A DNA stretch of 64,000 nucleotides from Daucus carota subsp. sativus. Lineage: Eukaryota; Streptophyta; Magnoliopsida; Apiales; Apiaceae. Both the position numbers and the translations under genes were made by a program. The notes beneath the pieces were generated by a model. That model searched no databases. It was not told where the DNA came from and saw only the letters and a program-made list of their open reading frames with translations. Shown here piece by piece: positions 11,914 through 25,100 of the stretch. The first letter of the stretch is position 1, and every line of letters starts with the position of its first letter. Location: NCBI RefSeq assembly GCF_001625215.2, contig NC_030386.2, forward strand, positions 20,616,545 to 20,680,544. Direction: 5' to 3'.

Positions 11914-12881
11914 CTTACTCCAGTACAAACTCCTTACTGTACAAACGTACAAACCAGTGATTATGGCAATAATATTTAGTGATTAGCAGATTTTAATATA
12001 ACAAATACATACATACATCCATCACCACCACCCCACCCACCACCACCAACCACCACTGCGCCTCTCTCTCTCCACCAACCACCACTGCCCAGCGCCTCTT
12101 TCTCTCACCACCCACCACCATCACCACCAGCGGCTCTCTCTGGTTGTTCGCTCACCGACCTGTGCTATACACACACATATTCACCACTGCTTTTCTCATC
12201 TCCCTCAATCGTGTCTCTCTGTCTCAATCGTGTTTCTAGCACTGCCCTCGCACCGATGTCGCGGCTGCCGCCGGCCGCGCTGCACCAGCACTCGGTTATG
12301 TCGCCCCGTAAGTGCTCCCCTCCCCTTATCTCTCCATCACACCCCCTGATAGATTTAGTGATTTTGTTCAATCATTTAGTGATTGTTTGTACGTTTGTAC
12401 ACTAAGGAGTTTGTATTTGAGCACTTGCCTATATATATATATATATAGGTCATTGCTCAAAACAGAACACTGTTAAAAAAAGAACAACACAGAACATTTT
12501 AGAATCAAATATAGAATCTCATCTAAAACTTGAATTACATTCAAATTTAAAGCTGAATAACGTTTTATTATGAATGATAATAGTATCTACCATGTTTAAT
12601 AATAAATATTTATTAAAAATAACATGATTCTATGTAAAATAATCATGCAAAAAATATATTTATATGATTCTATTCTGGATTCGATTCTGGATTCTGTTCT
12701 GGATTCTATAATATTTCATATCAATAATTTGGATGAGTTTGGATGTTAGATTTAATATATTAAGTTTAATTAGTGTTTAGCTATGTAATTATAACTTTAA
12801 CAAATAATTATTTGTGAAAAATGAAGTGTTATGACAGTGTTCTGTGTTGTTCTTTTTTTAAAGTGTTCTGTGTGGAGTGCA

Positions 12882-12934
<53 letters not shown>

Positions 12935-13353
12935 CATTGCTCAAAACAGAACACCCTTAAAAGAAGAACAAAGAAGAACACTTTGGAATCGAACATAGAA
13001 TCTCATCTAAAACTTGAATTAAATTCTAACTTTAAGCTAATTAACCATTTATTATGAATAATAATAGTATCTCACATGTTTAACAACAAATATGGATTAA
13101 AAATAACATGATTCCATGTGATATTAATCATGGAAAGAATATATACATGATTCTATTATGGATTCTGTTCTGGATTCTATAATATTTCATATTAATAATT
13201 TGGATAGATTTGGATGTTAGATTTCATATATTAAGTTTAGTTAGTGCTTAACTATGTTATTATAATCATAACAAATCATTTTTTATGAAAAGAAAAAGTG
13301 TTATGATAGTGTTCTGTGTTGTTCTTTTTTTAAAGTGTTCTGTGTGGAGTGCA

Positions 13354-13405
<52 letters not shown>

Positions 13406-13811
13406 TGCTCAAAACAGAACACCCTTAAAAGAAGAACAAAGAAGAACACTTTGGAATCGAACATAGAATCTCATCTAAAACTTGAATTAAATTCTAACTT
13501 TAAGCTAATTAACCATTTATTATGAATGATAATAGTATCTAGCATGTTTAACAACAATTATGGATTAAAAAATAACATGATTCTATGTGATATTAATCAT
13601 GTAAAGAATATATACATGATTCTATTCTAGATTCTGTTTTGGATAATTTGGATAGATTTGGATGTTAGATTTCCTATATTAAGTTTAGTTAGTGCTTAAC
13701 AATGTAATTATAATCATAACAAATCATTTTTTATGAAAGAAAAAGTGTTATGATAGCGTTTTGATAGTGTTCTGTGTTGTTCTTTTTTTAAAGTGTTCTG
13801 TGTGGAGTGCA

Positions 13812-13870
<59 letters not shown>

Positions 13871-16800
13871 GGTACAAATTTGTTTGAGCTCTACCTAATT
13901 TTATTTCTTTACAACCAAATGGAGCATTAATGTTTATACTATATTTTCTAGTCAACAACTTTTTATTAAATTTAAACTCCATGCAGTTTATCCTTTACGC
14001 CATGTTTGTTTGAAATTATCCTCGGACCACTACATTAATTTCTTTAAATTTCAAGGATTATAATCTTATCAGATTGTGTTGCAATCACCTTTTTAATTCA
14101 TTTCTGTGTATTATAATGCTTTCTCTCCCAAGGGATTATAATCCTATGAAAATGAACTAAAAAAAGATTGAGATATAAATATATGAGATTATAATCATTT
14201 ATATTTGAGATGAATAAGGTAATAATCAGGGAATTATAATCCTCTCAAACAAACATGGCCTTAGAGAGATCAATAAGGTTTGAATTTATGCAAGGAACAA
14301 CTTTTAAAAATTAACAATTGTTCAGGTGTACTCACTAGACTGGACGCCTGAAAAAAATCGTATTGTCAGTGCATCTCAAGATGGGAGGTTGATAGTTTGG
14401 AACGCCCTCACCAGCCAGAAAACTCATGCCATTAAGTTGCCCTGTCCGTGGGTCATGACGTGTGCTTTCTCTCCTAGTGGACAATCTGTTGCATGTGGTG
14501 GCCTTGATAGCATTTGCTCCATTTTTAACCTAAATTCTTCCATGGACAAGGATGGAAATGTGCCTGTATCAAGAATGCTAAGTGGTCATAAGGGATATGT
14601 ATCTTCATGTCAGTATGTTCCAGATGAAGATACTCACCTTATAACAAGTTCAGGTGATCATACATGTATTTTATGGGACATTACTACGGGCCTCAGGACT
14701 TCAGTTTTTGGTGGTGAATTTCAATCCGGGCACACTGCTGATGTACTAAGGTGTGTTATCTGTATTCTATTGTGCTAGCTACAGCTTTTAACTCTGGTTT
14801 TTCCATTTTTTGTACATTGACAGGAACACCCTTCTTTTGCTCATAATATTATACGTAATGTGTAGTGTGGAAGGAAATGTCTTCTAGTGGACTTTCTTCA
14901 CTCATTGTGACTATTAAAAATCTATCTAGCTTGTCAAATCTGAATAAATCAAGTTATCTAAAAGGCACTACCAACCTCAATTGTTTTTATTTGAAAAAAT
15001 TACTGCAAATTTGAGACTGAAATAAAGTCAATTTGATTATTAAAATAAAAAATGTGCGAAACCAATTAGCAATAAATAATATAGAGAATAAATGATCGTA
15101 TCTTGGTTTCCTAAACCATAAGTATACCGTAAAGAGGTTCACATGCGACAAGTTCAAGGATGTTTGTATGGTGTTGGTTTAGTACATAAAGAGATTTGTA
15201 TGCGATAAGTACATAAAGATTGTATCTTATTGTTGGTAATATATTGCTGACGTTACTGTGAGAAAAGGTCAGATATTGACATCTGTAACAGTTTCATGCA
15301 TAACTCACTGTTTAATCTAGTGGAAGGTTTCGGCTTAGTTGTTGAAGAGAAAGTTGTTCAATAGTCAAGGCTCGTCTGTGAAGATTAATGCAGAGTCCAC
15401 TAGGGCTAACCTCTTTTTAGTAATAAAGGCCATAATGCATTATACCTGCTTAACCTCTTGTGTCATGTTACAGAAGTGTAGTTTATGGTCCACGTAGTTA
15501 GATCGCTTATAAAATGATAGCTCTTTTAAAAGTATAAATGTATTCTATAAATGCGTCGCAACTCTGTCTGACACATCTAAATTTTTCTCTTTCTTAATAA
15601 TGTTTTATTTTCCTCAGCGTTTCTATTAATGGGTCAAACTCAAGAATGTTCGTCTCTGGTTCTTGTGATGCAACTGCACGTCTGTGGGATACTCGTGTTG
15701 CAAGTCGAGCAGTCCGTACATTTCACGGTCATCAGGGCGATGTTAATTCTGTAAAGTACTTTCCAGATGGCAACCGATTTGGAACTGGTTCAGAGGATGG
15801 AACTTGCAGATTATTTGACATTAGAACGGGTCACCAACTCCAAGTATATAATCAGCCAAATTCCGATACTGATTTTGCACCAGTGAAGTCAATTGCGTTT
15901 TCCATATCAGGCCGACTTCTCTTTGCTGGTTATGCCAATGGCGATTGTTATGTATGGGATACTTTGTTGGCGCAGGTATATACTTATCTTCGTAGGGTTA
16001 TTATTTGGATTGTATAAGGTTAGTTTGGTATCCTTGTGCATATTCTTTCTGTTTGTTCCGTCTGTCTTCCACTCTTAGAATAGATAAAGTCTATTCAGAG
16101 AAGTTATTATTAAATATATGGTAGCTGGATTAGAATTGAACTATGTGAAATCAAAACAGAATGCTGTTGGTTGATTTTGAATCGCTGCCTCCACCTTCTT
16201 ACTACTGTTCCTTTTTCTTTTTTCTTTTTAATTATTATTTTGAATATTCATGTTTGTGTGTGTAGTCACGTCTTTATTTTACGATAATTCTGGTGGGCTA
16301 AATTCTTATTCATTTTTGTATTGCAGGTGGTTTTGAACTTGGGCTCTCTCCAAAACTCGCATGAGGGTCGGATCAGCTGTTTGGGCTTGTCAGCTGATGG
16401 GAGTGCTTTGTGTACGGGAAGTTGGGACTCAAACCTTAAGGTTAGTCAAATGTCTTGCTTGGCTTGAATCTTAGGATTAGAAGTGTGTGTGTGTGTGTGT
16501 GTGTCTAGAGGCTTGCTTGGCTTTTATCGTACAAAGTTACAAGTAGAAGTTTATATTGAAACTGAGTTATCTTCTATTTGGTTATTTCAGTTTGCCTGTC
16601 AAACAGATAATGTATAACATATAAATTATCAGAAGTAAAGAAATGAAAAGTTTTTGGAGTTACATGTTGTGAGGATAATATTGAATTTTATCCAATAGAG
16701 TACAATTGAAAAAAAGTCCAAAAAAACTACCTTACAGCCAGTGTGGCGCGTGGAGTCGCAAGATCCCACTAGATTTTCTAGTTTTTGTTGCCTACATATT

Positions 16801-18025
16801 TGTACTCCTATGTATTTGCTGTCTGCTGACCAGAGTGGGAGTTAAGAGAGTGCACAGTTTATAATTTCTTCAGTGATTTTTCATTTACTTTTTCTTCAGG
16901 TATAAATTCCAAGTCCTAGTGTATATCGATACATTATCCTTTTACTATCTGTGAATTACAACGTTTAATTGTTTTTGAGTGATATGTCAAATAAAATAAT
17001 GTATGAAGATGAATAGAAATTATAAATGACTGAGGCAATTATTTATACACCTCTGTTTATTTGTATAATATATATTTTAAAAAATATAATAAACTATATT
17101 TTTGGGAACCTATATTACAATAGCTTTTAAAATGTTAATTATTTTCTAGTTTTTGATAGGTTTTTTTACTTGCACAACATTTTATTGAAATTTATAACTT
17201 GTAATATTTTGCCACAAACATATGAGCGATGAAAATGTTAATGCATAAATTATATGAATTCTAATAGGCTTGGTTATTAGTCCATATAATATTATCATAT
17301 TTGAATAATATAAGTGCCCCCACTAGCCTTTCAGGCTAGATCCGCCACTGTAAGGCTGTTAATAACCCCAGCCACTCATGTGGTACGGCATGAGCTCAAT
17401 AAAAGTTTGGTTCAATTTGGTTCATTTGTAGGTTAGCCGAGCAACTCAATTCACTGATGAGCTAACACTGAACATGTTTAAACTTCGCTTAATAGAGCCT
17501 GTAAGCTTGCTTATATGTATGTGAACAACTGAACGAGCTTGTGAGCAGGTTCAATTATTAGGCTCATGCAACATATTGAAATGTTCTATGTTTACCAGTA
17601 GTCTCTGCACTGGAATACTACAGTTGAATTTTTAACACCTGCGGTAGAACCAAACCTAACGTTGATGATGCAAAACAATGGTTATCAAGAGTGAAAGATA
17701 AGTTATATGAATTTATATATTATGTACAGAGGATCCTTCAATTTAGCTCGTAATCCCCTAGAAACTAGACTAATATGAGTAGTTGGGACTTCATTGCATG
17801 AACCTTTGAAGGGTTTATTGAGATCATTACCTTCAATTATACTACGTTTGTAATTAATTTTCTATTGGTAGCCTGGCAAATTTTTTTTAGATTATGATCA
17901 CATATGCTATATGTGTGATATTCTTCAATATAAGATGATTTTAAAATATAGATTCTAATACACAGTGTGCAACTCTTTTGCAATCACAGATTTGGGCGTT
18001 TGGAGGGCATAGAAAAGTGACATAA
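10699..18025 (+). CDS. AGB1: Heterotrimeric G-protein beta subunit (AGB1-type)
   Basis: This is the G-beta subunit that pairs with G-gamma at the plasma membrane and relays hormone, immunity and growth signals. Exons are 10699-10804, 10884-10978, 14326-14750, 15618-15975, 16327-16440 and 17990-18025; frame joins are consistent and give 377 aa, the same length as Arabidopsis AGB1. The N-terminal helix ([20 protein letters not shown]) is the coiled-coil that binds G-gamma. Seven WD40 blades follow, with motifs such as [79 protein letters not shown] and a terminal [11 protein letters not shown]. All introns are GT-AG. Intron 2 is 3.3 kb and stuffed with elements; introns 3 (867 bp) and 5 (1.5 kb) show no coding sequence. 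Very secure. Confidence 0.98.
11429..11867 (-). mobile_element. TA-microsatellite-bounded element, copy 1 (inverted relative to copies 2-4)
   Basis: This 439-bp AT-rich unit starts GGATTGCACTCCAGAAAGAA and ends TGTTCTGTTTTGAGCAATGG plus CC, with TA repeats on both sides. It is the reverse-complement relative of the units at 12,448, 12,932 and 13,401, sharing internal runs such as AGAATCCAGAATAGAATC. There is no coding capacity. Superfamily is uncertain; insertion in TA repeats resembles what is known of rice Micron elements. Confidence 0.75.
11910..12429. mobile_element. TA-microsatellite-bounded element of a second type, CACC-rich interior
   Basis: This 520-bp unit has imperfect terminal inverted repeats: TACAAACTCCTTACTGTACA near the left end and, on the opposite strand, TACAAACTCCTTAGTGTACA near the right end. 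It is flanked by TA repeats. The interior is unlike the other four units: rich in CACCACC and CTCTCTC, with a GC-rich stretch near 12,240-12,310. Its outermost bases follow the same loose pattern (GG, then ..CTC.A) as the other type. Confidence 0.7.
12448..12885 (+). mobile_element. TA-microsatellite-bounded element, copy 2
   Basis: This 438-bp unit runs from GGTCATTGCTCAAAACAGAA to GTGTGGAGTGCAACCC between TA repeats. Its ends are imperfect inverted repeats of each other over about 20 bp (the CAGAACAC core is shared). It is the same family as copies 1, 3 and 4 and is non-coding. Confidence 0.75.
12932..13357 (+). mobile_element. TA-microsatellite-bounded element, copy 3
   Basis: This 426-bp unit starts GGGCATTGCTCAAAACAGAA and ends GTGTGGAGTGCAACCC. 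It is nearly identical over long stretches to copy 4, suggesting that the pair arose by a recent local duplication or unequal exchange through the TA repeats. Confidence 0.78.
13401..13815 (+). mobile_element. TA-microsatellite-bounded element, copy 4
   Basis: This 415-bp unit starts GGCATTGCTCAAAACAGAAC and ends with the same GTGTGGAGTGCAACCC terminus, followed by about 50 bp of TA repeat. It differs from copy 3 mainly by small indels, such as a missing segment near 13,640 and a short insertion near 13,755. Confidence 0.78.
13998..14260. mobile_element. Tourist/PIF-Harbinger-like MITE in AGB1 intron 2
   Basis: Terminal inverted repeats are CGCCATGTTTGTTTGA (left) and GGCCATGTTTGTTTGA (right, opposite strand). 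TTA lies directly outside both ends (13995-13997 and 14261-14263), the expected 3-bp target duplication. It is 263 bp, non-coding, and ends about 65 bp before the exon 3 acceptor. Confidence 0.88.
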
Positions 18026-18394
18026 GTATTCAGTCATCAGCTATATTCGAGTTCCCTTGCTCTTCAAGCCAGGGTATCTTGCCTTTTATTGTGCATTCCT
18101 TGTATCCCTGCTAGATGTAGTTTTGGTTGAGAGCTGTGTAATAGATACTGTTTGGTGCAATGCCAACAATTTATCTATGAAATTATGAAAGATTTTTTTA
18201 ACTCTCAAGTCTTATCAACTCCTATATGGTTAATTTTATTATAATTGAATAATATTGCAACTTGATAATTTGAAATTAATATTCTCTTTAATCTTGAGAC
18301 AAAACTTTAATATTTGGCTCTCTCTTTTAGTTGCATATTTAATGTTCAAAAATGTAAAAATTAACACCTCTCTTCTTTATAACAAAACTAGTTG
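18026..18394. other. AGB1 3' region
   Basis: The sequence after the AGB1 stop is T-rich and is likely to contain the 3' UTR and polyadenylation signals over the first few hundred bases. No gene is seen. Confidence 0.5.
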
Positions 18395-19861
18395 AGAAAC
18401 CGCGCGTTGCGGCGGCATATAAAATTTATATTAATGATTCAATTTTAATATTTGTAGAATAAAATAATTTTGTGGTTGTCTATAAAAAGTATATTAATGT
18501 TTCAAAATTAATATTATTAGGATAAAATAAATTTATATTATAAAAATCTTGATGTAATACCAATACAAATATATGAAATTGCAAAATTGGACTATAATTC
18601 ATGGTGAAAAATGAAAATAATTTTATACACGTAATTAATAATTTAAAGCATGACGAATCTTAATTTTATTTTTTTTACATTGTTACCTTCCTCCAATTTT
18701 TTTTGGATTAATTGTGCAAAAATACATCTAACTTAAATCTGTGAGATAGCGGTCTATAACTACCCTTGCTTGTAACAACCTTTATTTTTTAATATTGTAT
18801 AAAGAATCTTTATTTAAAAGTTGCTTGAATGGAGCAAACAGATAATGCATGGATAATTTTTTCCTGTATACAAAGTAAATCATATAAAAATTAACAACAA
18901 CAAACATGTCCGATCATATAAAAATTAACAACAACAAACATGTCCGATGAACAAAACAAATATTATAAAAGAATAACCAACAAACATACATAACTAATAG
19001 TTAATTTATTGATATCAACCATCAATATCATGTCAAGACTATATTCTTTTGTCGTGTTTGGATTTGTCGACTCCAATATAGCAGTCTATAACTACATTTG
19101 CTTGCAACAACCTTTATTTTTGTAATACCGTATAAATAGCTTTCACTTATCGTTGCAGAAGAACGGCACCTCCGAGTTAGAAATCGAGCAAAAAACTATC
19201 ATATCATCAGAGAGAGTTAGGGTTGTGGTATTAAGAGAGAAGATGTTGTGTTTAGATGATCCAAACCCTACAATCTATGGGAGTATTTATAGGTGCAGAG
19301 TGACTTGTGTGCTACTCTTTCCCATAATTAAATAATCTCAAACAAAATCAGATTAAAATTTTCAAGCTACTATATTTCATAAATAATTTGTCTTTCCCAT
19401 AATTAAATAATCTGAAACAAAATCAGATTATAACTTTAAAGCTACTATATTCCATAAATAATTTGAAACAAAATCAGCTTCTGAAACTTGCTTCTAATAT
19501 ACCCGAAACTTAAAAAGGTAGTTATAATTTTTGATATTTTTCATCCAAAAATTCCAAAAAATTAGAAAAATAGAATGGAGCGATGTGAGAGGCGCCACAT
19601 ACACGCCCCTCGCTTCTCCTTTATATAAGTATATTATCTGAAACAAAATCAGATTATAACTTTAAAGCTACTATATTCCATAAATAATTTGAAACAAAAT
19701 CAGCTTCTGAAACTTGCTTCTAATATACCCGAAACTTAAAAAGGTAGTTATAATTTTTGATATTTTTCATCAAAAAATTCCAAAAAATTAGAAAAATAGA
19801 ATGGAGCGATGTGAGAGGCGCCACATACACGCCCCTCGCTTCTCCTTTATATAAATATATT
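18395..19861. repeat. Composite repetitive region, transposon class uncertain
   Basis: The region starts near GAGAAACCGCGCGTTGCGGC, a GC-rich palindromic motif in AT-rich surroundings of the type found at plant transposon ends. It contains a 34-bp unit repeated exactly in tandem (18880-18947). A block with GGTCTATAACTACCCTTGC at about 18,751 recurs as a diverged copy at about 19,081, and a 225-bp tandem pair follows. A Helitron-like origin is possible but I could not define canonical termini. No transposase is visible. Confidence 0.45.
19411..19860. repeat. Tandem pair of 225-bp units
   Basis: Unit 1 (about 19411-19635) and unit 2 (about 19636-19860) are almost identical. Both contain CTGAAACAAAATCAG near the start and a GC-rich hairpin-like motif (GAGGCGCCAC, then CGCCCCTCGC) near the end. 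A partial older copy of the first about 60 bases lies at 19327-19392. The period of 225 was measured from matching CTGAAACA positions 19413 and 19638. Confidence 0.85.
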
Positions 19862-21041
19862 GATTATTGATACTTGAGATAAATAGAGGGTCTTTTAGCA
19901 AAGTCTATATTCCGTTTCTTCCATTTTTAAAAGCAAACATTCATCAAGAAAGTTCCGCCACAAGTGACATAAATCTTTATTATTAGCTACCAAATTTATC
20001 AAAAAAAAAAAATCACTCACCAATTTAGGGATGATTTATAAACCTATTGTCTTTAATACCATTTACACCAGAATATTTTTATCATTTTGATAAAATATAT
20101 AAAATGAAAGTGAGATCATAAATCATTCTTATAATGAGGGTGGTTAAAATGATGGTAGTGAGCTTTCATGAATAAGTAGTATGTATGATGTATATGAAGA
20201 TTTGGTCGGTTTATTACATTAACCTGACTAGACAAAAAAAAAACTAAATATAAACTAAAAAGGCGCAAAACCAACTCTTCTGATAACTCGAAACTGGGTT
20301 AGCAATCCATAAACACAAGTAGGCTTAGAATTCCATAAACACCTTCTAGGATTGTTGGTTCAAGATTAATGAGCTCCATTAACAGTAAGTAGTATAACAT
20401 CAAGTTTTTATATTTATATTAACAATTTAAGAGTTTCAATATTGTATTATGTATAGACTAGATACACGTGTATACTTTATACTATACACATAGTGAATTT
20501 AAATCTTCCTTTTTCTTCATATCATTCATGTGCTCTGCATGGTGCTTGGATGGATTATTTTTTGGAAAAAATCTATTCAGATGAGTTATAGGCTGGGTAC
20601 AAATTATTATAGATGAGGATGATTTAATCTGATATCTAAAATACACACATGACTCAAGTTAGAACTTCATCTCATCAGCTTTTGCTCATAAACAAACTAC
20701 ATAAGATTTATTTATACACTAATTAGCAGCGTAGGATTCAGACCCAAGATTAAATTTACCGTTCTAAAATTTATTATGCCTAAACTCATTGAAACATCCA
20801 TAACAATAAAACCAAATATTAACAATGAAGTAAATAGATTTGGGAAAAATATCAAGTTGGTCACCAGTTTAATCTAAATATATTAAATACATCATTACAT
20901 TACAGATTATCTCAAGCTAATCATTCATTCCATTATTTTGTACCAGAGTATGAATCTTATCTTTTTTTTAGTCAATTACAACATTAAATGTTAATATTTT
21001 CATCAGTATTCAAATAAGAGTTATCATTACCACGTAGACTA
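19862..21041. other. Intergenic AT-rich spacer
   Basis: No gene, RNA gene or clear element was recognised. The stretch is AT-rich with short reading frames only. Confidence 0.5.
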
Positions 21042-21044
21042 TAA

Positions 21045-21371
21045 AGTTGTGTTCACTTAGATGGAATGGAACGGAGGAGAATGAGATGAAAATTATAAAT
21101 AAGTTTTATGGAGAAAGAGGAATGGTAGAAAATAATGAATAAATACGAGTGAGTCTAAATTTTCAATGATGAAGATTGTGGGGAAGCATGATATTGAAGT
21201 GGAATGAGCATTCTTTCCAAAACACGTGGGTTAGATTTTTAGTTCAAATAGTTTGGAATGGAATGCTTGAAGGAATGACAATTATATACATTTTCTTCGA
21301 TCGCCACCAATTTGAAGTACAAATTTCATTCCATTCTCGCTCCTTTTCATTCCATCCAAGTGAATGCAGCC
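21045..21371. mobile_element. Tourist/PIF-Harbinger-like MITE
   Basis: The left end AGTTGTGTTCACTTAGATGG pairs with the right end, which reads GGCTGCATTCACTTGGATGG on the opposite strand. TAA flanks both ends (21042-21044 and 21372-21374). It is 327 bp. The imperfect TIR suggests an older insertion than the one at 13,998. Confidence 0.78.
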
Positions 21372-21482
21372 TAAGAGTCCATACTGGGAGCATATAATTT
21401 TTTTAAAGTCTCCATATGCATGTCACGCTACACTATTCACTTCCACATAGTACCACGTCGAAAACTAACAAAAATATTACTA

Positions 21483-21667
21483 CTCCGTCCCATTAAATTA
21501 TATACATTACTTTTTGGCACGTTTTTAAGACTCCTTTAAAGTATAGTTCCATAATATTTCAAACTTTTATGCAGATATTTTTTATAAATATTATGCAACT
21601 ATACTATAAAAGAGTCTCAAAATACGTACAAACAGTAAACGTATACATCCCGATGGGACGGAAGGAG
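21483..21667. mobile_element. Stowaway-like MITE
   Basis: The left end CTCCGTCCCATTAAA and the right end CGATGGGACGGAAGGAG are inverted repeats flanked by TA on both sides, as expected for Tc1/mariner-derived Stowaway elements. It is 185 bp and non-coding. The left end lacks a few bases relative to the right. Confidence 0.8.
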
Positions 21668-22163
21668 TATCGTTTAATGTTACTAAAAAAGAGAGTTGAC
21701 TCTAGCAGCATGTGCAAAATAACAGAAAGAATGATTAATTTGAGTCAAATTGAAAGATAATGATCTACCTAATATATTTGGATGAAACGAGTGATTAATT
21801 ATGTTTCCCAAATAGATTTATGATGAATTACTATCAAAGAGGAACTGCTATAAAAGAGCAACGTGAGAAGTTTATCCCAAGAAAGAGTGCTTGAATCTTA
21901 TAATTGACCTTCATATTGATAACCAAGTAGTTCAAATTATAAATATCAGATCACCAAAGGTGTTACATGCACAACAGAAACTTTTGTATATCCAAAGAAA
22001 AATATATTTCGTCTTGAATTTAGGTGTTCCAGACATCTTCCTCTGAAACTAATTATTTGTGCTCAAAACTCTTCATAATTCACTAGGCATGAAATTACCC
22101 GTTAGCTCCATGTGCATATAGGTAGAGGTTAACTAGAGCAATTTCCGGGATCAACATCACCAG

Positions 22164-25100
22164 CTAACCGCTGCCTACTATTTCATGAATGGCATCACTG
22201 ACAGAAATATCATCAGATCTAACAGCGAGCTTCATTGCCACCTCTTTATGTCCAACAATGCCAAATGACAATCGAACTAGTACCTTCACATTTCCTATGT
22301 ATATGCCAGATAATAAACATGTGTGTGATCTAGCATTGTTTGGAATGACTTCTGTACCCTGTGAAGGACAAATAAGAATATAAAGCATAACATACAACAA
22401 TCAAAAATCATTTTCAAAAGCAGGTGGAATGACTAAAAAATGCCTTGAGAACGGCTGGAAGATGAGGACAAAACTTGGAAGTGGTTCAAGGGCGTATCAA
22501 ATTAAACAAATTTGAAAACAAAATTGCAGCTTAAATCACTCTGCTTCCCAGAAGGCCAAAAGCAATAGCAAGACAAGTTTTTAAGAATAAGATGAGCCAC
22601 GATTAAGGTAAGCTACTGTATACAGGTAATAATTAAAAACAAAATGACATACCTCGCAAGGCTGCAAACCGAGAAGGTCCATCACAACACTAACAGCTTC
22701 TCCTAAGCTTTCCCGTGTACCAAGACCGTACTCCTCAACTCTTTCTGTATCTGGGTCCATGCTTTCCCAGGCATTTCTGAAATTGGAGACCCCCACTTTT
22801 AGTATGTAATCTGCTGCAACAACCTCAAGGTCTTCCAACTGGTACTCGTCTTCTACACCATCATCATCCACTTCTTCAGAAGAGGGATCAACCTGGGATA
22901 ACCAAAATAACAAAGGGAAATCTCAAACACAACAAGCATCTTAACCACATTGATTATATTTCATATATAGAGTTATAAATGACAGCATCTCATCATAAAT
23001 TAATTTCCTTTACCATTCAGTTTCACCAGTAAGAATAACACAATAAAATTAAAAGATATTTGGACAGGTAAAAAATCTCAGTATCTGGAAATTTGAAGTA
23101 TAGCCAAATTTAAGATGACAAAAAACACAAAAGATGCCTCTATATAAATCTACCCAAAAATACCTCTTTGACAATAAATCTCAAAACGTTTGAAAATTTT
23201 CCAACAGAAGTGACACCTTCCCGTTTCTCAAACGCTACAAATGTCTGCCCTGGTGAATTGTATGGAAGGGAACTTAAAGGCTTGACCCCTACTTCAGAAA
23301 ATTGTTCAGCTTCAGAAGCATCCACAATAACCGAAACCTGGCAACACACCCCTGTACTTGAGAAACTTCAATATGTTTGTAACTTGACAATATTAGTTGA
23401 GTAGTAAATCATTACATTTTCCAATAGCTGCTCAGGGATTGTATTCGTGCAATTGTATTGAACTACCACATGCCTGTCATATATGTGCTTAACTGCATTA
23501 ACTGCATACTCCGTTTCAGCTTCTGTCAGCTCCACTGGTGCTGAGGACTAGTTTATAAGATGACAGATAACTAAACATCACCAAACAAATCATAAAAGAG
23601 ATGCTTATAAGAGCATTGTATTGTGGAATGACCTTGAAAAGCTTCCCGAAGCCAGAAAACTCTGGGATAGAGGACAGTAGCTTTTCATACGTATCAATTG
23701 TGGATGTAGGAGCCGGTGGTGCATCTAGACCAGTGACCCTTTTTCCTGCTGCTTTCTTCTCTGCAAGTTGCTGAGATTTAACCTCCTTGGGAACAGAATT
23801 CACATCAAAAGGTTTTTCAGAAGGTTCCTGTAATAACAAATATATATGAGCCAGTCATAAACGATCCAGAATGATCAGAAGAGATCACTGAATCAAGAAC
23901 ACTAACATAGTTCTTCAAACTTAATTCCAAGTTGACAAGTGGTACATCAAGTGATCCAAAGAGAAATTCCTTCACATCTTTATCACTTTCAACAACTGTG
24001 CCATCACCTTCAAGTGTGCTGATATACAGTGTAGCTCTATCACGAACCTAATGAGGAAATATGAGGCTTTTCAGATGTTATATGGCATATTAAACTATTA
24101 TCCATAAAATATGAAACACCTGTGATGCTAATGAATCTGAAATTCTCATCATAAAACCTCAACTATGAAGTTTAAGGTTTAGACACAGATAAGACAGAAG
24201 ACAATGACATTAAAATAAATCAAGTACAGTATAAGTGCCAATAAGAAGAAGGTTCATATTCAAGGTACACAACGGCTAACACAAACAGTTGCTATCAATA
24301 CTTCCTAATCTAATACAAATATACAAGCAACTACTTGATATCAATATCATCCTTTTGATACCCAACACAAAAATTATTCTGCTGCTAAGTGCAGACCCAA
24401 TCAAAATAGTAGAAGAAAATGTTGTCAAAAAATAATATTTGACAATATGGATTAAGATTGTAAATTTTTGTCACGTGTATCTGGAAATACACATATCATT
24501 CCATGGTCAATCTAAAAACAATGACAACATATGCATACTTCACCATTCAAATTATGATAAGGAAAAAAAAGAACTCATATGATAATGCATAAAAATTACA
24601 TGCTGGAAACTCAAAATGAAGTACAACCACTGACCTCATCATCACTGTCATAAAGACAGCGCCTCAACAAAGTAAAAATGCGTGGCTGCAATATAATGTG
24701 GAAATAATCATCTTTAGGTTTGTAGCTTTTATTTAAAAACAATTGACTGCAACAAAGAGATCAGAAGAAATTATACTTTAAGGGAATCAACCATAGCACC
24801 AATCTTAGCCAATGTGCTTACAGCACTGGCCCGAACAGTTGCATTTTCGAGTATCACTCTGTTGTAGATATACCTAATGTATTTGCTTGGGTCGGAGGTT
24901 TTTGGACCCTCATTTCCGAGAAAGTGTAGAATCTAACAGCAAATTGTATGATGAAATTTTAGTAAGCAGGTAGTTTAGACTGTTGTATCATGCTATAAGT
25001 CTATAACAGGAAATACATCAACGACAGTATGGGGAGAAACCAAGAACCTGCGTCGAAAGATATGTAAATTCACAGTCCTCAATAAATTCACAAAGGTGAA

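Noticed and set aside
11910-12429. GC-rich stretch in the CACC-rich element as a captured gene
   Set aside because: Short Ser/Pro-rich frames only, no recognisable domain or splice structure.
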